Positions 25,150 to 33,209 of a stretch of DNA of 34,639 bases are shown piece by piece. Source of the stretch: Caldilineae bacterium (GTDB lineage Bacteria; Chloroflexota; Anaerolineae; DUEN01); NCBI GenBank assembly GCA_011176545.1, contig DUEN01000030.1, positions 1-34,639 on the forward strand, read 5' to 3'. Position numbers and translations under genes: made by a program. The notes beneath the pieces are model-generated. The model had not been told where the DNA came from. It searched no databases and saw nothing but the letters and a program-made list of their open reading frames with translations. Within the stretch, counting starts at the first letter, position 1. Each line of letters opens with the position of its first letter.

Positions 25150-25674
25150 TCATGCTTTGAAGCGCACACTGGGCGCGGTCAGCCCGGGGTCAGGGAGCTC
25201 CTCAATACTCTCATGGCCCTCGAGCTCCGTCAAATCGCCGAACCGCAGGGCATCCCCCATGCAAGTTGCGACGCACACCGGCGCCAACCCGGCATCGATC
25301 CGATGGACACAGAACGTGCACTTTTCCACCTTCTTGGTTTCCGGGTTAAATTGAGGAGCCCCATACGGGCAGGCCCACTCGCAACGCCGACAGCCGATGC
25401 ATTTATCCTGGTCGATCAGGACGATCCCGTCCTCGGCGCGTTTGGAGATTGCGTCTACCGGGCATGCTTTCATGCAAGCCGGCTCGGCGCAGTGCATGCA
25501 CGCCATCGTCACGAAACGCGCCGCGACGTTGGGGTATTGGCCGCCGTTTTGGGTGATGACCCGACGCCAGGCCATCCCTGGGGGGGTGTTGTTCTCCGCC
25601 TTGCAGGCCACCGCGCAGGCGTGACAGCCCACACACTTCCGCAAGTCTATAGACCAACCGAGTTGTCTCGCCAT
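25150..25674 (-). CDS. Four-cluster [4Fe-4S] electron-transfer subunit (DmsB/TtrB-like)
   Basis: 174 residues from the ATG at 25674, seven bases after GGGAGG; a GTG two codons earlier is too close to that site. Sixteen cysteines form four [4Fe-4S] sites: CVGCHACAVAC, CMHC..CMKACP, CIGCRRCEWACPYG, and the split pair CTFC with CVATC. This is the ferredoxin subunit of DMSO-reductase family complexes. It has no signal peptide and would cross the membrane by riding with the Tat-bearing catalytic subunit. It passes electrons to the molybdenum subunit. The ribosome-binding site lies directly after the stop of the catalytic gene, 13 bases upstream. No NrfD or DmsC membrane anchor gene is seen beside it. 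Confidence 0.92.
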   Translation of the reverse strand: MARQLGWSIDLRKCVGCHACAVACKAENNTPPGMAWRRVITQNGGQYPNVAARFVTMACMHCAEPACMKACPVDAISKRAEDGIVLIDQDKCIGCRRCEWACPYGAPQFNPETKKVEKCTFCVHRIDAGLAPVCVATCMGDALRFGDLTELEGHESIEELPDPGLTAPSVRFKA

Positions 25675-25687
25675 ATTCACACCTCCC

Positions 25688-28630
25688 CTACACCTTCATG
25701 ACCTCGACGCGGGTGTCATAGAACGAGGCACTGCCCCCGATGGGATCTTCCAGACACACCTTGCCCACGGACTCGTCCACGCGCATCACCGGGTTGGGCA
25801 CAAGACCAGCCGCCCGAGCGGGTTCATGCCCAGTATCTTGGCCGTCAATCTGGAACGATCGGGCGCCGTAGGCCCAGTGGCCGAAGTGCCACGACACGGC
25901 CACCACGCCAGGCATCACCCCTTCGGTGACCAGCACCTTGCCCACGACTCCATCCCGGTTTGTGGCGGAGATGATCCTGGCCAGGTCGCCCGTGCGCAAT
26001 CCGCGCGCCTGGGCGTCCACTGTGTGCATGAGGATGTGGTTTTCGGGCCAGATCTGCCGCAGCCACTCGTTGCCGATGGTGCGCGACTGCCCGCCCAGGA
26101 TGTCCTTATAAGTGATGAGGATCAGTGGGAAGTCGGCATCCACGATCTCGTTGCCGGCCAGGTCCTTCACCGGCTCGTATTTGGGCAGGCCGCTCCACTT
26201 GAGGCCGGTGATGCTATCGCGTGTCGTCCCCGTCTTTTCATCGTAGATACGAGTGATGTTGGCATACTTCTTGCCCATGCGATCGCCGTCATAGGCCATC
26301 GATGGATCGGCAACGCGACAGCCACGAGCTAGGATGTAGACCACCTTCTTCCACTCATCGTCCGTGATGGCATCTGGATCACGATCACGGAGCCACTGGA
26401 AGCGGGCCATCTGCTCAGGCGTCGCATCGGGGACAGCAGGCTCTTCCAGCGCCACGTTCGCCGCCATCTTCAGGTAGAAGGACTCGGCCGAGCTCACCGC
26501 CTGCCCCTTGCCATAGCCGGGGATTCCCAGTGCCTCGGCGATGTCGATCAGCACTTCCTCCACCGGCTTGGTGTCGGGATACACCTTCTCGATCACCGGC
26601 TGGCGGACCTTGCTCAGGGTGATGCGGATATCCGGCGAGGTGTGGGGGAATCCCCAGCGCTCCAGTATGGTCACGTCAGGCAGGATATAGTCAGCGTACA
26701 TGGACGACTCACCGATGACGATGTCGCTGGCGATGAAGAGCGGGATGGCCTTGGTGTCCTGAAGGATCTTGCGTTGCTCTTCGCTGGCCGGGCAGGCCAG
26801 GGCCGGGGTTCCCTTGACCAGGAACAGCGCCTTGATGGGATATGGATATGCGTCGGCGGCGCTGGGCAGGACCTCCTGGTAAACATTGCTGGAGAAGGGG
26901 AACCAGGGCCGCTTGGCTGGATAACCATCCCGTTCGAACAGCCCGGGCACGTCCTCGTACTTCTTCTTCTCGCGGGTGATGAGCACGCCACCCGGCGCGG
27001 CATCCGGCGCCTTGGGCACGATATCGTCCATGGAGTACGGGTTACCCGGCTTGCCACCCAGTTCGTGATAGTGCCCGCCGCCCTTCTGCCAGCCGCCCTT
27101 CCAGTCCAGGTTGCCGATGAGGATATTGAGGACGGTCAGCGCGCGGGCGGTGTAGAAGCCGTTGGTGTGCTGCACCGGACCACGGTAGAAGCTGACCATC
27201 GCCTTCTTGCCGTGACTGGTGAACTCGTCAGCCAGGCGCTCGATGGTGGCCTTGGGGACTCCGGTGATCTCGGCATATTCATCCAGCGTGTATCTCTGGG
27301 CCTCTTCCCTGAGCAAGGTGAAGGCCGACTTGACTCGAATGCCATTGATCTCGGTGTCCACCTCCAGATCACCACCGGTCGCCGTATCGGCCGGCACAGG
27401 CACGCCATCTTGCATCACGACGAATTGATCCGCCGTGCCCACACCCACCTCATCCGCTCGCAAGAATGCTCCCGGCTCATCGGGCTCAATGTCACCGATC
27501 TTCACCAGGTATGTGGCATCACTCCAGCTCGTTTCACCGTCGGCCGCGGCCGCGTCCTTGTTCGGGTTGGTGAGGAAGGTAGCGTCATACCGCTCGTTTT
27601 CGATGATCCAGCGAATCATCGCCATGGCCAGGGCGCCGTCGGTGCCGGGCTTGATGGGCACCCAGTCGCCGGCTTTGGCGGCCGTCTTGCTGAAGCGCGG
27701 GTCCACCACGGTGACTTTGAGGCCCCGTTCGACCATGGCGTACGAGAGCTTGCGCGCTAGATGTGGCGGACCGAAGTTGGCCTCGAGAGGGCTGGTGCCA
27801 AAGAAGATGATGTACTCGGCGTTCTCGATGTCCGGCGCCACATGGTGGTCCTTGTAGTTCAGCGAGTGCGCGATGCCGATGTGGTGGCTCTGCTCGCAGA
27901 TGGTGGTGTGCTCGATCTTGGCGTTGACCGAGCCGAAGACGTCCTTCACCCACTTTTTGATAATGTCCTTGCGGCCGTGCTCCGCCCGACCGATCATCAT
28001 CACGAACTGGTTGGCCTTGGGTCCCAGCTCCGGGATGTCTGGGTCGATGGGCTCGAAGCTGCGGATGGCCTTCAATCCCTCGAAGGGGCCGCTATCGGGG
28101 AAGCTGCCGCCGTTCACGATCTCGGAGATAGCCTGCTCCCAGCTGATCGCCTGCCACTTGCCCGAACCGCGCGGCCCGGCGCGCTTCAACGGCTGCTTGA
28201 CTCGATAGGGATCGTACGTCGTCTGCAACAGGGACTGCCCCTTGGGGCATATGCGACCGTCCTCGGTCTTGGCTTCTTCAGGATCGGTATCGTAGGGCAG
28301 CATCTCGTCCAAAGCCCGATTCATGGGGCTGTATGGATTGCCGCCGATCTTCTCTACAACACCGTTGACAACCTTGGCCGAGATGGTGCATGAGTTATGG
28401 CACTGGAGACACGAGGTATATCGGATGTCTACCCCTGGTGCCGTCTCCAGAGGGTCCGGCCCCGGGATGCTGGTGGTGAGGCCCTGAAGCCGCGCAGCCC
28501 GATCGGGGCTCGCCTCGGCGACTCGCAGGAAACCTGGGGCGGCCACGACGGTCCCTAATGCCCCTGCTGCCTTAAGGAAAGCCCGCCGGCTGAGCTTCGT
28601 ATTGAGTAAACCTTTGTCCTTCGCTGTCAT
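25688..28630 (-). CDS. Tat-exported molybdopterin oxidoreductase, TtrA/PsrA-like catalytic subunit
   Basis: 980 residues, DMSO-reductase superfamily. The N-terminus has a twin-arginine signal (SRRAFLK, Arg15-Arg16) with a hydrophobic stretch ending near VAEA. The first [4Fe-4S] site is Cys74-x2-Cys77-x3-Cys81 and Cys128 in GRICPKGQ. Cys245 in TTICEQSHH is the likely molybdenum ligand, placing it with the Cys-ligated PsrA/PhsA/TtrA/ArrA branch. Size (about 1000 residues) and GPRGSGKWQAISWEQAI resemble tetrathionate reductase-like proteins. The substrate is not certain: tetrathionate, polysulfide, selenate or arsenate are alternatives. AGGAGAGGAGG precedes the ATG. It follows the pentaheme gene by 6 bases and is followed by its Fe-S partner. 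Confidence 0.88.
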   Translation of the reverse strand: MTAKDKGLLNTKLSRRAFLKAAGALGTVVAAPGFLRVAEASPDRAARLQGLTTSIPGPDPLETAPGVDIRYTSCLQCHNSCTISAKVVNGVVEKIGGNPYSPMNRALDEMLPYDTDPEEAKTEDGRICPKGQSLLQTTYDPYRVKQPLKRAGPRGSGKWQAISWEQAISEIVNGGSFPDSGPFEGLKAIRSFEPIDPDIPELGPKANQFVMMIGRAEHGRKDIIKKWVKDVFGSVNAKIEHTTICEQSHHIGIAHSLNYKDHHVAPDIENAEYIIFFGTSPLEANFGPPHLARKLSYAMVERGLKVTVVDPRFSKTAAKAGDWVPIKPGTDGALAMAMIRWIIENERYDATFLTNPNKDAAAADGETSWSDATYLVKIGDIEPDEPGAFLRADEVGVGTADQFVVMQDGVPVPADTATGGDLEVDTEINGIRVKSAFTLLREEAQRYTLDEYAEITGVPKATIERLADEFTSHGKKAMVSFYRGPVQHTNGFYTARALTVLNILIGNLDWKGGWQKGGGHYHELGGKPGNPYSMDDIVPKAPDAAPGGVLITREKKKYEDVPGLFERDGYPAKRPWFPFSSNVYQEVLPSAADAYPYPIKALFLVKGTPALACPASEEQRKILQDTKAIPLFIASDIVIGESSMYADYILPDVTILERWGFPHTSPDIRITLSKVRQPVIEKVYPDTKPVEEVLIDIAEALGIPGYGKGQAVSSAESFYLKMAANVALEEPAVPDATPEQMARFQWLRDRDPDAITDDEWKKVVYILARGCRVADPSMAYDGDRMGKKYANITRIYDEKTGTTRDSITGLKWSGLPKYEPVKDLAGNEIVDADFPLILITYKDILGGQSRTIGNEWLRQIWPENHILMHTVDAQARGLRTGDLARIISATNRDGVVGKVLVTEGVMPGVVAVSWHFGHWAYGARSFQIDGQDTGHEPARAAGLVPNPVMRVDESVGKVCLEDPIGGSASFYDTRVEVMKV

Positions 28631-28636
28631 GGGCTC

Positions 28637-29251
28637 CTACCTCCTCTCCTGGTACCATGCGGCACCACCGTGGCACTTCAGGCAATCCTGAGCCGTGATG
28701 GCATCCAGGTTAACCAGGGTGGCCCCGGCCATCTTCTCCTGCCAATCCTGGTGACAGGTCGTGCAATCCATGTCCTGCCACTCCGGTTGCATCTCGTCGG
28801 GGAAGGGCGAGTGGCAGGTGGCGCACAACGCCACGTCCACCTGCTTACGCAGGCTCGCCGCCGATCCCTGGAGCAAATCCACGCGCTGGTGACAATCAGT
28901 GCACCCCACGTTTAACAAGCTGCTGGTGAGGTGTACGCGATGAGCGGTGGGATACTGCGCGTCCAGCGATTCCTCGACCGCCTTATCGCCGTGGCATTCG
29001 ATACACCGCTCCGCGGGCACCGATGCCGCCTCTGCATGTAACGCCTCGAGGTTGGGCGGGCTCGGCGTTGGCGTCGGCACCGGTGTTGGCGTAGGAGGGA
29101 CCGGTGTCGGCGTCGGCGGCACCGGCGTTGGCGTGGGTGGGACCGGCGTCGGCGGGACGGGTGTGGGCGTCAGTGCCGGTGCACAGGCTACCACAATCGC
29201 CAGCAGCGCCAGAGCCGCTGAAGAAACGAACACCATCGCCCATCTGTTCAT
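28637..29251 (-). CDS. Pentaheme c-type cytochrome lipoprotein
   Basis: 204 residues. The signal peptide ends in LAIVVAC, with Cys23 as lipid attachment site. Residues 28-66 are a (T/P)-rich stalk of PPTPTPV repeats. The globular part carries five CxxCH heme sites: CIECH (83-87), CTDCH (117-121), CATCH (143-147), CTTCH (163-167) and CLKCH (190-194). It would be a cell-surface or periplasmic-side electron carrier tethered to the membrane, feeding or draining the molybdoenzyme encoded next. AAGGAGG lies 6 bases before the ATG. It is the first gene of the respiratory operon, downstream of a structured leader. No quinol-oxidising NapC/NrfH membrane helix is visible other than the signal. Confidence 0.9.
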   Translation of the reverse strand: MNRWAMVFVSSAALALLAIVVACAPALTPTPVPPTPVPPTPTPVPPTPTPVPPTPTPVPTPTPSPPNLEALHAEAASVPAERCIECHGDKAVEESLDAQYPTAHRVHLTSSLLNVGCTDCHQRVDLLQGSAASLRKQVDVALCATCHSPFPDEMQPEWQDMDCTTCHQDWQEKMAGATLVNLDAITAQDCLKCHGGAAWYQERR

Positions 29252-29462
29252 GGTGCGCCTCCTTAAGTCCAGCTTTCAGGTCCTACGTGTGCTGCCAAGC
29301 CAGATGTGGCTGATATAGACGATCCGTCGGAAGAGCGAGTTAGAAACGGCCCGCGCGGGCGCCTCTACGAGAGCACTCAGGAGTTCTTCCTATCCTCCTA
29401 AGGAGATCAGCCGGGATTGGTAGCTGTGGGATCCCGTCCTATGTATCAAGCAAGGCGTGTGA
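29252..29462 (-). other. Remaining leader of the respiratory operon, no gene seen
   Basis: 211 bases between the leader terminator and the pentaheme start. Apart from the Shine-Dalgarno and a GCCCGCGCGGGC palindrome near 29355, I see no feature. If no second promoter lies here, operon expression depends wholly on read-through of the terminator. Confidence 0.5.
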
Positions 29463-29511
29463 CAGAAAAAGAAAGAAGGAGATACCGGTCAATCGGAACC
29501 GGCATCTCCTT
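29463..29511 (-). terminator. Strong intrinsic terminator in the respiratory operon leader
   Basis: On the minus strand a 14-pair stem (arms 29511-29498 and 29489-29476, one G-U pair, 8-base loop) is followed by CTTTCTTTTTC. It sits more than 200 bases upstream of the pentaheme start and directly after three hairpins, the usual position of a riboswitch or attenuator terminator. Confidence 0.88.
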
Positions 29512-29611
29512 TGCACGCCCGGCAGGCGACGACGTTTCCATCGTCACCCCGGCTGGCCGTAAGACCAGCGGCTCGCAACCATAGATGTGATACATCCTTA
29601 GGTTGTCGAGC
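29512..29611 (-). ncRNA. Structured leader RNA, candidate riboswitch or ANTAR target
   Basis: Read on the minus strand, three helices follow one another. Helix 1: arms 29611-29601 and 29580-29571 (10 pairs, one bulged A), with an inner GATGT/ACATC stem. Helix 2: 29569-29563 with 29558-29552 (7 pairs, UUAC loop). Helix 3: 29548-29539 with 29534-29525 (10 pairs, two G-U, closed by a GAAA tetraloop), with CCGG flanks that can extend it. The terminator follows at once. A GNRA loop suggests tertiary docking, as in metabolite-binding RNAs. I could not match it to a class; a molybdenum-cofactor type is plausible only from the gene it precedes. Confidence 0.6.
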
Positions 29612-29647
29612 TCGGAGACGCGAAATGTTTTACCCAGTCCTGACTAA

Positions 29648-29656
29648 ATTCTAGCA
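29648..29656 (-). promoter_or_regulatory. Candidate extended -10 promoter of the respiratory operon
   Basis: The minus strand reads TGCTAGAAT (29656-29648), an extended -10 (TG-N-TAGAAT) with no convincing -35, as expected for a promoter needing an activator such as the adjacent NarL-type regulator. The transcript would begin near 29641, about 30 bases before helix 1 of the leader RNA. The 100 bases upstream to the regulator gene would hold any operator; I could not identify a binding site. Confidence 0.4.
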
Positions 29657-29754
29657 AGGGATGGGGCATAACGATAGCGGGCTCGCTCTGACAATTTCGT
29701 GGGGATTCGAGGGGGAAACTCGGATGATCGTGCCGGGGAAATCCCGACACTGGC

Positions 29755-30435
29755 TCAACCTGGGCGATCCTGATTTCCCTCAGTGAGCAGGCCGCGCTGT
29801 ACGGCGTATTGCACAAGCTGCGCCCGTGTCCGCAGTCCGAGCTTTTCCATGGCTCGTGAGCGATAGGTCTCCACCGTCTTGATACTGAGGTGCAGTTGCC
29901 CAGCGATCTCGCGATTAGTATAGCCTTGCGCCACCCGACGAATCACCTGCTGTTCCCGCTCGCTCAGCGTCTGCCATGGATCCTGAACCGCTGGCGGAGG
30001 ACTCGGCAGGAGCCCTTCCAGCAAGGGACGTGTCATGGAAGGGTGGATGTAGACATCGCCGCGCGCGACGGAGCGAATAGCGGCCAGGAGCTCCTGATCA
30101 GCAGCGGATTTGACGACGTAACCGGCCGCACCCAGTCGAAGCGCCTCGCGTAGATACTCCTCCTCCTCGTGCATCGTCAGGATAAGGATGCGGCTCCCTG
30201 GGACCCGAGTATGCAACTCGCTCAAGATGGCAAGCCCACCCACGCGCGGCATACTTAGATCAAGGAGGATCACGTCCGGTTGCAAGGCCTCGGCCTGACG
30301 AAGCGTCTCTAACCCATCCTGGGCCTCGCCCACCGTTTCCATATCCGGCTGAGCATTGATAAGCAAGCGCAGCCCCGCCCGTAACACAGCGTGATCATCA
30401 GCCAGTAACACGCGAATATTCGATGTATCCGTCAC
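29755..30435 (-). CDS. NarL/LuxR-family response regulator
   Basis: 226 residues. The receiver domain has acidic Asp13-Asp14, phosphoacceptor Asp59 in VILLDLSMPRVGG, and GYVVKSA with the conserved Lys. The LuxR-type HTH lies at about 155-215: LSEREQQVIRRVAQGYTNREIAGQLHLSIKTVETYRSRAMEKLG. It should activate transcription when phosphorylated by the kinase encoded 15 bases upstream. The start is GTG with AAGGGG seven bases before it. The next gene downstream is the respiratory operon in the same orientation, the probable target. TtrR, the regulator of tetrathionate reductase, is of the same general class. Confidence 0.93.
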   Translation of the reverse strand: MTDTSNIRVLLADDHAVLRAGLRLLINAQPDMETVGEAQDGLETLRQAEALQPDVILLDLSMPRVGGLAILSELHTRVPGSRILILTMHEEEEYLREALRLGAAGYVVKSAADQELLAAIRSVARGDVYIHPSMTRPLLEGLLPSPPPAVQDPWQTLSEREQQVIRRVAQGYTNREIAGQLHLSIKTVETYRSRAMEKLGLRTRAQLVQYAVQRGLLTEGNQDRPG

Positions 30436-30450
30436 ATTCTCACCCCTTCC

Positions 30451-31923
30451 TCACAGCCCAGGCTGTCCTCTTAACGGTACACGAAGGTAGACGGCCGTGC
30501 CAGCCCCAGGCTGTGATTCAATATCCAAGCGACCACCGATAAGCTCTGCGCGCTCTTGCATCCCGTACAGGCCTAGCTTCGTCTGACCAGCCTCGCTCCC
30601 CAAAATTCGCTCCACGTCGAAACCACAGCCGTCGTCTTCCACGATCACGGATAACTGCCTGTCATGGAGCTGCAACAACACGCTAAGATGCGCACACGAG
30701 GCATACTTGGCAGCGTTGGTCATCGCCTCCTGGACGATGCGATAGACCGCGGTCTCCACCTCTGGAGCTAAACGCTGGTCCTCCAACCCGACCGCCTGCA
30801 CTTCGGCGGTGATGCCGAAACGCTCCTGATACTGCTGGGCGTAGCGTCGCAGCGCGGCCACCAAACCTAAGTCGTCCAACACGGGGGGACGCAGATCGAA
30901 GGCCAGGCGGCGAACCCGCTCTAACGTGGCAGCCAGCACATGGCGGAGATCCTGCAAGCGATGGCGCATCTCCTCCGGCGTGCGAGCCTCCTCCACATTA
31001 CGCAGCCCCACCATCAGGGAAGCCAAAGCTTGGCCAGTCTCATCATGCAGCTCCCGAGCGATGCGTCGTCGTTCCTCCTCCTGGGCGTGAATCACTCGCT
31101 TCAGATAGAATTGCCGCAGGCGCTCGCGCTCGGCACGCTCGGCCTCTGCCTGAGCTAACTGAGCCACCATGGTGTTGAATGCCTCCGCCAGGTCGCCGAT
31201 CTCGTCGTCCGCCCAGCGTACGACCCGCGGTGAATAATCCCCTTGCCCGACGCGCGCGGTAGCGGCGACTAGCTCTCCAATAGGCCGAGTCAGTAGCCAT
31301 GTCAGGATAGACGCCGCGCCAATACCAACTAAGGAAATCAGCAACATGCTAAGCACGATCTGACTGGTGACCGAGTTCACTACGCGCCGCAGTCCCTGCT
31401 CACTTAACCCGACTCGCGCCACACCGGCCTTCCCGCCAAACACGGGTACCACTGTATCCCATACCAGCCCCTCTTCGGTGTTTAAGGCCTGTACATGGTG
31501 AGGAGCGTCAGCTGGCAGTGAGTTAACGCTCAAAAGATCTAAAGGGAACCCACCCGTGAAAGTGTGCGCCAACACGTGGCCGTTCGGGTCCAGGACGAAG
31601 GCGTATCGCACATCCGGGTTGTTTCTCTGCGTATCCCGCAGTAAGCGATTCAAGGCATACAGGTCGTTGATCAGTACCAGATCGGCGCTCCGCGCGGCCA
31701 CATCGCGGGCGATTGAGATGCTCCTTTGCCGAAGCTGTTCTCGCAGCGTATAGACCAGCCTCGCCCGGACTTGGAAGGTAACCATCAGGCCGGGAAAGAC
31801 GACCATCGCGAGGACGATGCCGAGGATCTTAGTGCGAACGCTGACGCCGCCGATAACATGCCAGACCCGCTGACGCCAATCCCGCCAAGAGATCAAAGGC
31901 AGCGAGAGGCCTCGTATCTTCAT
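30451..31923 (-). CDS. Membrane sensor histidine kinase, HAMP + HisKA_3 (NarX-like)
   Basis: 490 residues from the ATG at 31923, which overlaps the stop of the PhnD-like gene by one base (TGATG). One helix at 33-53, an external domain of about 135 residues (54-188, CACHE-like), a second helix at 189-212, and HAMP (TRPIGELVAATARVGQGDYSP). The HisKA_3 domain has RIARELHDETGQAL (phospho-His 293). The ATPase domain has YRIVQEAMTNAAKYA, EDDGCGFD and LGLYGMQERAELIGG. This kinase type pairs with LuxR-family regulators, as found next door. Coupled translation with a periplasmic-binding-protein-like lipoprotein suggests that the lipoprotein presents the ligand to the external domain. Confidence 0.92.
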   Translation of the reverse strand: MKIRGLSLPLISWRDWRQRVWHVIGGVSVRTKILGIVLAMVVFPGLMVTFQVRARLVYTLREQLRQRSISIARDVAARSADLVLINDLYALNRLLRDTQRNNPDVRYAFVLDPNGHVLAHTFTGGFPLDLLSVNSLPADAPHHVQALNTEEGLVWDTVVPVFGGKAGVARVGLSEQGLRRVVNSVTSQIVLSMLLISLVGIGAASILTWLLTRPIGELVAATARVGQGDYSPRVVRWADDEIGDLAEAFNTMVAQLAQAEAERAERERLRQFYLKRVIHAQEEERRRIARELHDETGQALASLMVGLRNVEEARTPEEMRHRLQDLRHVLAATLERVRRLAFDLRPPVLDDLGLVAALRRYAQQYQERFGITAEVQAVGLEDQRLAPEVETAVYRIVQEAMTNAAKYASCAHLSVLLQLHDRQLSVIVEDDGCGFDVERILGSEAGQTKLGLYGMQERAELIGGRLDIESQPGAGTAVYLRVPLRGQPGL

Positions 31924-32870
31924 CACCCTCCCTCCAGCTCGCGCTCCAGGGTGCGAATAAGCTCATAGTCCTCATCGCGGCCCAACACGAAGCGGTCCAC
32001 CTCTAATGCCTGCAGCGCGCGTCTGCCCTCCGGGTCATGGGCCATAGAGAGCAAGATTTCCTGTAACAAGGCCTTGATCTGAGGCCGCACGCCCGGCCCG
32101 ACGACAACTGGCGGCATGCCGAAGGCCGGTGAGGTGTGAATGATGCGCAGCCGGTCCTGCAAGCTAGGATCTCGCGCCAGGGCGTAATCCAGTACCAAGT
32201 TGTCGACAGCCGCCGCGTCAGCGACACCCTCAGCCACAGCGTAGATGGCATGATCGTGACTATAGGTGAAAAATGTACGGCGGAAGAAAGCATCCGGTGA
32301 TTCGCCCAGTCGCTTGAGGAGCACATTGGGGTAAAGATAGCCAGTATTGGAAAGAGGATCGGTGAAAGCGAAGACAGCGCCACGCAAATCCTCGAACCGC
32401 TGAGCGGGGAAGTCAGCCCGGACGATGACGACGGAATGGTAAACAGTTTGGCCATGTACCTGCGGGATGGCCAACAGTTCCATGCCAAATTCCCGACGGC
32501 CCTGCACATAGGCCCGTGTGCACACGAAGGCCAAGTCAACCTCGTTGCGCCGGATCAGATCGTTCACCTCGGCGTAGGTCCGTCGCTGGATCAATTCCAC
32601 CGGACGTCCTAATCGACGGCTCAGATAGTCCAACAGCGGTTGGTATGAGGCCACCGTGCCTTTGGGGGAGATGATGGCCGCCACTACCACACGTAGGGGC
32701 TTCGGATCAGGACTGACCGTGGGCAGAGGGCTGAGGCGATGCAGCCGCACTGTGGGCACAGGTTCTGCATAGGTACGGGCGCAGCCGCCCAAAGAGAGCA
32801 TCACAAGCCAAAGAATCCAAAGCAGACGTAAAGGTCGCATCGGCCACCCTCGCCATCGAATATGAAGCAT
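31923..32870 (-). CDS. PhnD-like periplasmic-binding lipoprotein, probable sensor component
   Basis: 315 residues from the ATG at 32870 (GGAG five bases upstream); an earlier ATG at 32903 would precede the predicted transcript start. The signal peptide ends in LSLGGC (Cys30). Residues 60-310 match the phosphonate/phosphite-binding (PhnD, Phosphonate-bd) fold: YQPLLDYLSRRLGRPVELIQRRTYAEVNDLIRRNEVDLAFVC, FTDPLSNTGYLYPN, and VADAAAVDNL. No ABC permease or ATPase of that type is nearby, and the gene is translationally fused to a kinase gene, so a sensing role is favoured over transport. The external part of tetrathionate kinase TtrS has this same fold. The ligand is inferred, not shown. Confidence 0.88.
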   Translation of the reverse strand: MLHIRWRGWPMRPLRLLWILWLVMLSLGGCARTYAEPVPTVRLHRLSPLPTVSPDPKPLRVVVAAIISPKGTVASYQPLLDYLSRRLGRPVELIQRRTYAEVNDLIRRNEVDLAFVCTRAYVQGRREFGMELLAIPQVHGQTVYHSVVIVRADFPAQRFEDLRGAVFAFTDPLSNTGYLYPNVLLKRLGESPDAFFRRTFFTYSHDHAIYAVAEGVADAAAVDNLVLDYALARDPSLQDRLRIIHTSPAFGMPPVVVGPGVRPQIKALLQEILLSMAHDPEGRRALQALEVDRFVLGRDEDYELIRTLERELEGG

Positions 32871-32892
32871 CGATTCTCCATCCCCCACGTCA

Positions 32893-32920
32893 ATGTTAGA
32901 CATAAAAGCCGGATTGTCAA
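32893..32920 (-). promoter_or_regulatory. Promoter of the sensor operon (PhnD-like, kinase, regulator)
   Basis: On the minus strand a perfect TTGACA (32920-32915) is followed after 16 bases by TAACAT (32898-32893, four of six consensus bases). The start would be near 32886, giving a leader of about 16 bases to the chosen ATG. Confidence 0.6.
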
Positions 32921-33077
32921 AGCGAGGTTAGGAGAGGCAATCCATCGATCTCGCCACATAATAGCAAACCAACCCTCTCCTTTTTGACCAGATCGGTTTC
33001 GAAAAAGCAAACTTCTAGGCGGTTGCGGCGACGTAGCTCCGCTGCGCCCCTACATTTCCGTCGTAATGAGCGAACAT

Positions 33078-33119
33078 AATAACACCGCGCCGGGGTTTCC
33101 AAATCGGCGCGGTGTTATT
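33078..33119 (-). terminator. Hairpin terminator after the subtilase gene
   Basis: Arms 33078-33092 and 33105-33119 (AATAACACCGCGCCG and its exact complement) form a 15-pair stem with a 12-base loop, about 90 bases past the subtilase stop. The A/T ends of the stem supply a weak U-rich tail (TTATTATGTT) on the minus strand. It could also stop transcription from the other side. Confidence 0.6.
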
Positions 33120-33209
33120 CGTGAGAATCCTTTACGATTGTTTCAGGCTTTGAGCAAACTCGGTGTAGAAGAGGCGTCCCATCAGCAGCTCGCCAGGCCA
33201 GCCTGTTGG

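Larger units (their letters stand above)
32871..33209. other. Intergenic region between PhnD-like and subtilase genes
   Basis: 339 bases without a credible gene. It holds the PhnD-like promoter, an imperfect GC-rich dyad at about 33017-33052 sharing GGTTGCGGCG with the 24076 palindrome, and the hairpin at 33078-33119. The stretch 33120-33209 continues past the subtilase stop and shows nothing further. Confidence 0.6.

Noticed and set aside
28387..28411. CxxCH heme motif (CLQCH) in the molybdopterin catalytic subunit
   Set aside because: It lies within the N-terminal CxxCxxxC...C iron-sulfur site (Cys74, 77, 81, 128), where the spacing fits the DMSO-reductase family; the His is incidental.
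29040..29170. CRISPR-like or satellite repeat in the pentaheme gene
   Set aside because: The periodicity is the codon-level TPVPP/PPTPTPV linker of a lipoprotein, not a DNA repeat array with spacers. The same applies to the PTPEP tail of the subtilase at about 33260-33350.
31923..32870. PhnD-like protein as part of a phosphonate ABC transporter
   Set aside because: No PhnC/PhnE-type genes are near, and the gene is translationally coupled to a histidine kinase.
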